Shown here: positions 9,496-22,000 of the stretch, piece by piece
How the letters are laid out: every line of letters begins with the position of its first letter
Position numbering within the stretch: position 1 is the first letter of the stretch
Origin: Paulinella micropora
Lineage: Eukaryota; Cercozoa; Imbricatea; Euglyphida
Direction of reading: 5' to 3'
DNA length: 22,000 bases
Assembly: GCA_009731375.1 (NCBI GenBank)
Contig: BJOX01000221.1
Location: 293,451 to 315,450, forward strand
Made by a program: the position numbers and the translations under genes
The notes under the pieces: model-generated
Database searches by the model: none
Told to the model about the DNA's origin: nothing
Seen by the model: the letters and a program-made list of their open reading frames with translations, nothing else

Positions 9496-10716
9496 AGCAC
9501 AGACAACTGACTATTGCTGATTACATCCTTCAGATAAAATCATCCAGTTTTCAGCTTGGCTTTCTTAGTCAATATTTGAGGTATATGTGCATTATTGCAT
9601 GTGTTTTGCAAGCAAAAACCAAGACGCAAAGGTATCTATGTACAGTACTGTACATGCTACACAACTCAGTCCTTTCGAGCTTACAAAGTGTGAATTGTGG
9701 GGAAGAACAGACGTCAGCGTTGATCTTCATCTTGTATGCATGATCAGCTACCCCGAGCAAGATAATACAGTCTTAACGATGTATAATAATAGTTTTGATA
9801 AGGAAGCAGCACATTGTACAATACCCACACATGTACAAAATACAGCCAGGAAAATAATACACTCTGAAAATAATAATTTTGATGAATAAGGAACCTTTAC
9901 GATGCTCCCAAAAGAAAAAGCATATATTTTATCTCAAGTATTATGTATATGCAATATTTGCATATGTTTCACAAGCAGGCGGCAAGACATAGGAGTCACA
10001 CTGTGCATCAAAAGCAACACAAGCACCTCAGGGTGTCCATCTCAGGGTCAATTATGTTTTTTCTATCTTATTCATCCATCCTATTCCCATCCTATCCTAC
10101 TATGAGGCCTAAACGAGGCCGGCCTTGGCTGTATCTTTTTGAGCTTTGCAGACCGTAGGCTCACAAAAGTTATGCATGTGCAGTATTGCATGTGCTTCAC
10201 AAGCAAAATTCAAGACATGTGCGTGAAAAGTCAAGCACACAAAAACACCTCAGGTTTCCTATGGCAGGCTCAGCCGCGGCTGTATATTTTTGAGATTTTA
10301 TTTCATACATAGGCTCAAGCACTGACTGTTTTTTATGAATTTTTTTACGTATAACATAGTTCTCAATTTTATAATGCCATGGTAAATTGATAGTGAATAA
10401 AAAATTACAACTGTTGCACCTGCCCCTTTCTGCTGCTATCTGACTGACTTAAGCTCGAGCTACGCGCAAATCAGTGCCAGCGGTGGCACAAGCGGCCTGA
10501 GTCGGTTTAAGCTGACGCTAACCTTGCATGGATCACTGCCGTAGTTAGTAGTAAATAAAGCTGCGCACTGGCACTCTGAGAGTCTGAGTTTTGTATTTTT
10601 TGTCGGTTAAGATCAGAAAAGACTTTATCTATTGTACTAACTACAGTGCAGGGTTCTCAAGCACTGAAGACTGACAAGTCAAAATTTTCCTACTGAGAGT
10701 CTCTATGATAAAAGCC
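9496..10716. other. 3' flank of the chitin-binding gene: unique non-coding DNA with a diverged repeat
   Basis: No convincing coding region; the open frames are under about 110 codons and match nothing I recognise. AATAAA occurs at 10396-10401 and 10554-10559 as possible poly(A) signals. A diverged unit (GCATGTGTTTTGCAAGCAAA near 9597, CATATGTTTCACAAGCAG near 9961, GCATGTGCTTCACAAGCAAA near 10188) repeats. The last two copies are 228 bp apart, and both are followed by CACCTCAGG and GGCTGTAT(A/C)TTTTTGAG. Confidence 0.55.
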
Positions 10717-11254
10717 TTAGGATCATGGATTGCTCACAGGGCGGGTGCTCTCAGTGTCAGCCTGGTTTATTCGTCTCCCACTACAGTCGTCCCCGGTCAA
10801 CTAACTTACCAGCTCCAAACCGTACTTTGATACCGTGGCAGCCGGAACTCTTTACAGAATATATAACTGAATCTGCCGGGGCCGCCAAAGCAAACGATGT
10901 AATAGGTCGGACCGTTGACTGACTCTCAGAATAGGAGTCTGTGAGTTCGGACATACTGATATACCCCCTAAGCAAGTGGTAATTACGGCCACAACGAACT
11001 CCGAAGTTAAGATGATACCGTGAGAGTCTCTAAGGGCCGAGGCTATCATATAGTATTAATATTAATACAAAGGCTCCGGAGGCTGAGAGCACTGCCAGGT
11101 CACACTCAGGCTGAAATATCTAACTTCAAGTGCATGGACATAGCGTTACTAATTGGTAACAGCGCGTTGTAACTTGATTGGTAATTTTGTTATGCAAATA
11201 CGGAAATATTGTGCACAAGAAAAAAAAAAACGTTGCAAGTTGGTAAATAAAAAC

Positions 11255-11270
11255 GTTGCCAATTGGCAAC
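11255..11270. repeat. Perfect 16-bp palindrome
   Basis: GTTGCCAATTGGCAAC equals its own reverse complement. It sits in an A/T-rich stretch with related half-motifs (GTTGCAAGTTGG at 11232, ATTGGTAAC at 11152, and TTGGTAATTTTG facing CAAAATTGCC), suggesting a decayed foldback element or a dyad binding site. Confidence 0.85.
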
Positions 11271-11923
11271 CAAAATTGCCTATTGTTAATATCATGCACT
11301 TAAACATGAAATACCGGAGTATTAATAAATAGCAATTCGGAGCGGTCACTTCGTTTCAAGTATTTACGTAGATTTCTACTTGTTGCAGACTTGGGTTGCA
11401 ATATATGAACACGACTGAAGGTAGATTGCCCTGTGACGGTGAGTTTGCTAAGCCGGTTGAACTTCGCAAAACTACTGCAAACTAACTTCTTTCAACTTAA
11501 CTACTTGAAAGCTGACTTCAAGTCACAGTGATGGTAAATTTGTAGGCACTGTCATAAGTTGAGTGTTCAGGATTTGCCGCTTTTGGGAAAAAGTTTCCCC
11601 AGTCATGAATTTGATTGGTGCTCATCATCATTTTCACCTGTCACGTCCTTGTCACCAAACTTACCGGGCCGCTCATGCTATGAATGTGTCACAGTGTAAA
11701 AAGAGAAAAAGGCAATGATATGGGGGAAAAAAGCCTGCAATTCATAGCTGATTTTTAAATTGATAGTTTGAAGTCATTTCTGAACGAAATCGAAAACTAG
11801 TTAGTGAAGTCGAAACGTCGTGCAGAGGAAAATCTAACGGGCCGGTCAAAAAGAGTGAAAACTTAACTCTCAAGTCAACAGTAATGGTTTTGGCCGGTCG
11901 TTAAAATGCTCAGTCTGATAGCT

Positions 11924-11945
11924 CCCCCCCCCCCCACGGGGGGGG
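11924..11945. repeat. Poly-C/poly-G snapback
   Basis: A run of 12 C, then AC, then a run of 8 G. It can form a short GC-only hairpin or a G-quadruplex/i-motif type structure. It may also be a site of sequencing error. Confidence 0.8.
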
Positions 11946-12316
11946 CCTAGACCTAACGGTTGAGTAGAGTTGCGTACAGAATGAGTGACTAACGATGGGT
12001 CAGTGACTTGTCTCGTTAAAAAAAGCCTACGGAAAAGGAAAAAAGCGAGAGGCGGGTGGGTCTCTTTAAACCCTAGGGGAAGATGAAAAAGAAGTGCGTC
12101 GATGAAAACGCCGATCACAGTCACCCGTAATAAAAGTTATACGAATATATTCTTATTCAGTAGTGACAATTGTGGAATTTTCTCTTGAATTACTTGTAAC
12201 ATTACTAGCAGTAATAAGAATCACAGCGAGATTAAAAAATATTTAAAGGTGACCGAGACAGAGACAGAGACAGAGAAATTTATACTAGAGACAGGTGTCA
12301 TCAGAGAGCAAGGGGA

Positions 12317-20030
<7,714 letters not shown>

Positions 20031-20036
20031 CTGTCC

Positions 20037-20225
20037 GTATGTATGTATGTATGTATGTATGTATGTATGCATGTATGCATGTAATATGTACGTATGTTTG
20101 TTTGTATGTTTGTATGTATGTTATGTATGTGTGTACGTACGTATGTAGGTACATATGTGTGTGTGTGTGTGTGTGTGTGCGTGTCTATGTATGTGTATGT
20201 ATGTATGTATGTATTTGTATGTAGT
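20037..20225. repeat. (TGTA)n and (GT)n arrays
   Basis: TGTA repeats with a GT run at about 20156-20180, immediately 5' of exon A on the minus strand. The unique stretch 20226-20345 that follows shows no recognisable feature. Confidence 0.92.
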
Positions 20226-20346
20226 ATGTACCATAGTGTCGATGGGTGGACAGACGGCCAAACAACTGCACACACATATACACACATATACACACGTATA
20301 TACACATGCATGCACATGCAAAATTTCGTATCGCTACTACATGCGT

Positions 20347-20347
<1 letters not shown>

Positions 20348-20387
<40 letters not shown>

Positions 20388-20394
20388 ATTTATG

Positions 20395-20463
<69 letters not shown>
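20348..20463. repeat. (GTT)n followed by (ATT)n
   Basis: Trinucleotide arrays that border the SINE-like element on its left. Confidence 0.95.
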
Positions 20464-20729
20464 GGACACCGTGATAGCCCAGTGGTCAAGTTCTACCATC
20501 TGGGCCCTGTCGCCAGTTCGATTCCCGTCGGTGCCACCAGTATTTTCATTGAACATACCGGTCCGTCTGGACCAGTATTTTCATTGAACATACCGGTCCG
20601 TCTGGAAGTGTTGGAACTGCCCTTGCGGGGGTGTCATTAGAGCCTATCGTCAATTCTTCGTACTCCCCTCACGGGTGAGACGATGGAGGCGCATGTGCAG
20701 AAATGCATCAGCCATTGACAGAGAAGCAC

Positions 20730-20730
<1 letters not shown>
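20464..20730 (+). mobile_element. tRNA-derived SINE-like element
   Basis: GATAGCCCAGTGGTCAAG contains a good A box (TAGCCCAGTGG) and AGTTCGATTCCCG a good B box, spaced as in tRNA genes, followed by GGTGCCACCA. The cloverleaf pairing is degenerate, so this is not a clean tRNA gene. A 35-bp unit is tandemly doubled at 20536-20605. A ~110-bp unique body follows and ends in (ATT)n, like a SINE tail. Autonomous partners are not visible. Confidence 0.55.
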
Positions 20731-20771
<41 letters not shown>

Positions 20772-20901
20772 CATTATTATTATTATTATTATTGGTATGA
20801 TTATTATTATGATTATTATTATGATTATTAGTATGATTATTATCATGATTATTATTATGATTATTATTATGATGATTATGATGATTATTATGATTATTAT
20901 G

Positions 20902-20944
<43 letters not shown>

Positions 20945-20965
20945 GTATTATCATAACCATCATCA

Positions 20966-21040
<75 letters not shown>
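20731..21040. repeat. (ATT)n array with GATT/ATC variants
   Basis: Long ATT array with GAT and CAT substitutions in the middle (20795-20970). Frames read poly-Ile or poly-Asn and are artefacts. Confidence 0.95.
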
Positions 21041-21042
<2 letters not shown>

Positions 21043-21291
21043 TCGAGGCAGCTCTAGCAACCGCGCTTGGTGTATGCACTTGCACATTCGGTGACGTCTT
21101 GCAAGAGGTTGCTGGGACTGCGGAATAACCTCGGCTTAGTGCAGTCTTGCCCTCAGGAGCTCCATCGGTGGCCCCGATCATCAGGCGAGAGACTGACACG
21201 GGGGGGTGGAGGACCTCGAACAAGGGTATTGGAGGCTTATGTCCGTTGAGGATATGCCATTAGCTGCATCAGTACGCCTCAGATATAGTAA
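21041..21291. mobile_element. Direct repeat copy R1, likely retroelement fragment
   Basis: From TTTCGAGGCAGCTCTAGCAA to CGCCTCAGATATAGTA. Bordered on the left by (ATT)n. It is nearly identical to R2 except for an 8-bp difference (CTTAGTGC present here) and a few substitutions. No coding family is recognised. Confidence 0.6.
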
Positions 21292-21533
21292 ATCTGCCTT
21301 GGAGTGTTGACTGTGACATATTTGAGGGAAATCCCGATGAAAAAACCTAGTCACACTTGCTAAACAGAGTTCCAGCCCAATGGCCTCAAGGCGTTAAACT
21401 GTGACGCCAACTCATAACCCTTTGGTGGTAGATGCTGGGGAGGAGGGTCGTTGCGCGCGTAAAAGATCTTAAACTCCGCATATGCTGGTTGATAGCCCAG
21501 GACCCAGCAGACACCAGATTGTTATGGGTGGGG
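21292..21533. other. Unique spacer between R1 and R2
   Basis: About 240 bp with no recognised gene. GATAGCCCAGGACCCAGCAG near 21491 resembles the A-box region of the SINE-like element, so R1-spacer-R2 may be one composite element. Confidence 0.4.
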
Positions 21534-21776
21534 TTTCGAGGCAGCTCTAGCAACCGCGCTTGGTGTATGCACTTGCACATTCGGTGACGTCTTGCAAGAG
21601 GTTGCTGGGACTGCGGAATAACCTCGGAGTCTTGCCCTCAGGAGCTCCATCGGTGGCCCCGATCATCAGGCGAGAGACTGACACGGGGGGGTGGAGGACC
21701 TCGAACAAGGGTATTGGAGGCTTATGTCCGTTGAGGATATGCCATCAGCTGCATTAGTACGCCTCAGATATAGTAT
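21534..21776. mobile_element. Direct repeat copy R2, likely retroelement fragment
   Basis: Second copy of R1, offset 493 bp at its start and 485 bp at its end. It runs straight into (ATT)n at 21773, which looks like a 3' simple-repeat tail of a SINE or non-LTR element. Confidence 0.6.
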
Positions 21777-21793
21777 TATTATTATTATTTTTA

Positions 21794-21842
<49 letters not shown>

Positions 21843-21862
21843 CATCATCATCATCATCATCA

Positions 21863-21919
<57 letters not shown>

Positions 21920-21922
21920 GTA

Positions 21923-21999
<77 letters not shown>

Positions 22000-22000
22000 T
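21777..22000. repeat. (ATT)n array with a (CAT)n core
   Basis: ATT repeats with ATC repeats at 21840-21864, running to the window end. Confidence 0.95.

Larger units (their letters stand above)
10717..12316. other. Intergenic DNA between convergent genes
   Basis: Mostly unique sequence without a recognisable gene. It includes several (C)TGAGAGT-type motifs (10573, 10693, 11019, 11085), a foldback around 11150-11285, a C12/G8 hairpin at 11924-11945 and a short GACAGA repeat at 12251-12276. The 3' untranslated region of the minus-strand gene should lie at its right edge. No clear AATAAA is seen there on the minus strand. Confidence 0.5.

Noticed and set aside
10693-11095. A terminal-inverted-repeat transposon bounded by GTGCTCTCAG and CTGAGAGCAC
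   Set aside because: Only a 10-bp core pairs, no target-site duplication is clear, and similar CTGAGAG motifs are scattered nearby.
9587-12124. Short open frames of 60-110 codons in the intergenic region
   Set aside because: No recognisable domain and no exon-like splice context, and the lengths are expected by chance.
20464-20540. Functional tRNA gene
   Set aside because: A and B boxes are good, but acceptor and T-stem pairing is poor and the flanks look like a SINE.
20650-21087. Poly-Asn and poly-Ile frames in (ATT)n
   Set aside because: Repeat translation only. The poly-Asn similarity to low-complexity proteins is not evidence of a gene.

Overview
This is eukaryotic nuclear DNA, and most of it is simple-sequence repeat. 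Kilobases of (TTC)n, (GATA)n, (AAAT)n, (TGTA)n, (GA)n and (ATT)n are broken by short unique islands. Nothing looks prokaryotic. The very long open frames in the left half and the many short repetitive ones elsewhere are artefacts, because pyrimidine-only or tetranucleotide arrays contain few stop codons. I cannot name the organism. A hevein-type chitin-binding domain, short exons, and introns made of microsatellites suggest a repeat-rich alga, protist or other non-model eukaryote.

Left part (1-9495, plus strand). Four copies of one block, each ending in a good splice acceptor (...TTGTCTTTGCAG at 350, 1268, 2572 and 9042), lie between pyrimidine arrays. The first three belong to a ~1.3 kb tandem duplication. 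The fourth follows a ~6.3 kb almost purely pyrimidine TTC tract. After it come a Ser/Pro-rich stretch, an ACT/GCT triplet tract and a clear hevein-type (CBM18) chitin-binding domain ending with a stop at 9493-9495. The domain is out of frame with the tract before it, so a short intron or a frameshift is needed.

Middle (9496-12316). About 2.8 kb of mostly unique, apparently non-coding DNA lies between two convergent genes. It holds a weak ~228-bp repeat, a 16-bp perfect palindrome and a C/G-run hairpin.

Right part (12317-20030, minus strand). The unique islands between the microsatellites are exons of one gene. Translated on the minus strand and joined in order, ten short exons are phase-compatible. 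They spell about 214 codons of a PARP-type ADP-ribosyltransferase catalytic domain, with AWHGS, WHGIL, GLKNMSNTK, GIYLAQDS, KGWNHSM and ALCEV in the canonical order, and finish at a TGA. The 5' part of the gene lies beyond the window. Most exons are accompanied by extra partial copies of their own edges, scattered through the neighbouring microsatellite intron. The plus-strand gene shows the same behaviour, so repeated duplication of exon edges together with microsatellites appears to be a property of the whole window.

Right end (20040-22000). This holds (TGTA)n, (GTT)n and (ATT)n arrays, a tRNA-derived SINE-like element and two direct copies of a ~245-bp repeat bordered by (ATT)n, probably retroelement-derived. 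There are three assembly gaps: 7343-7444, 8361-8370 and 16234-16243.
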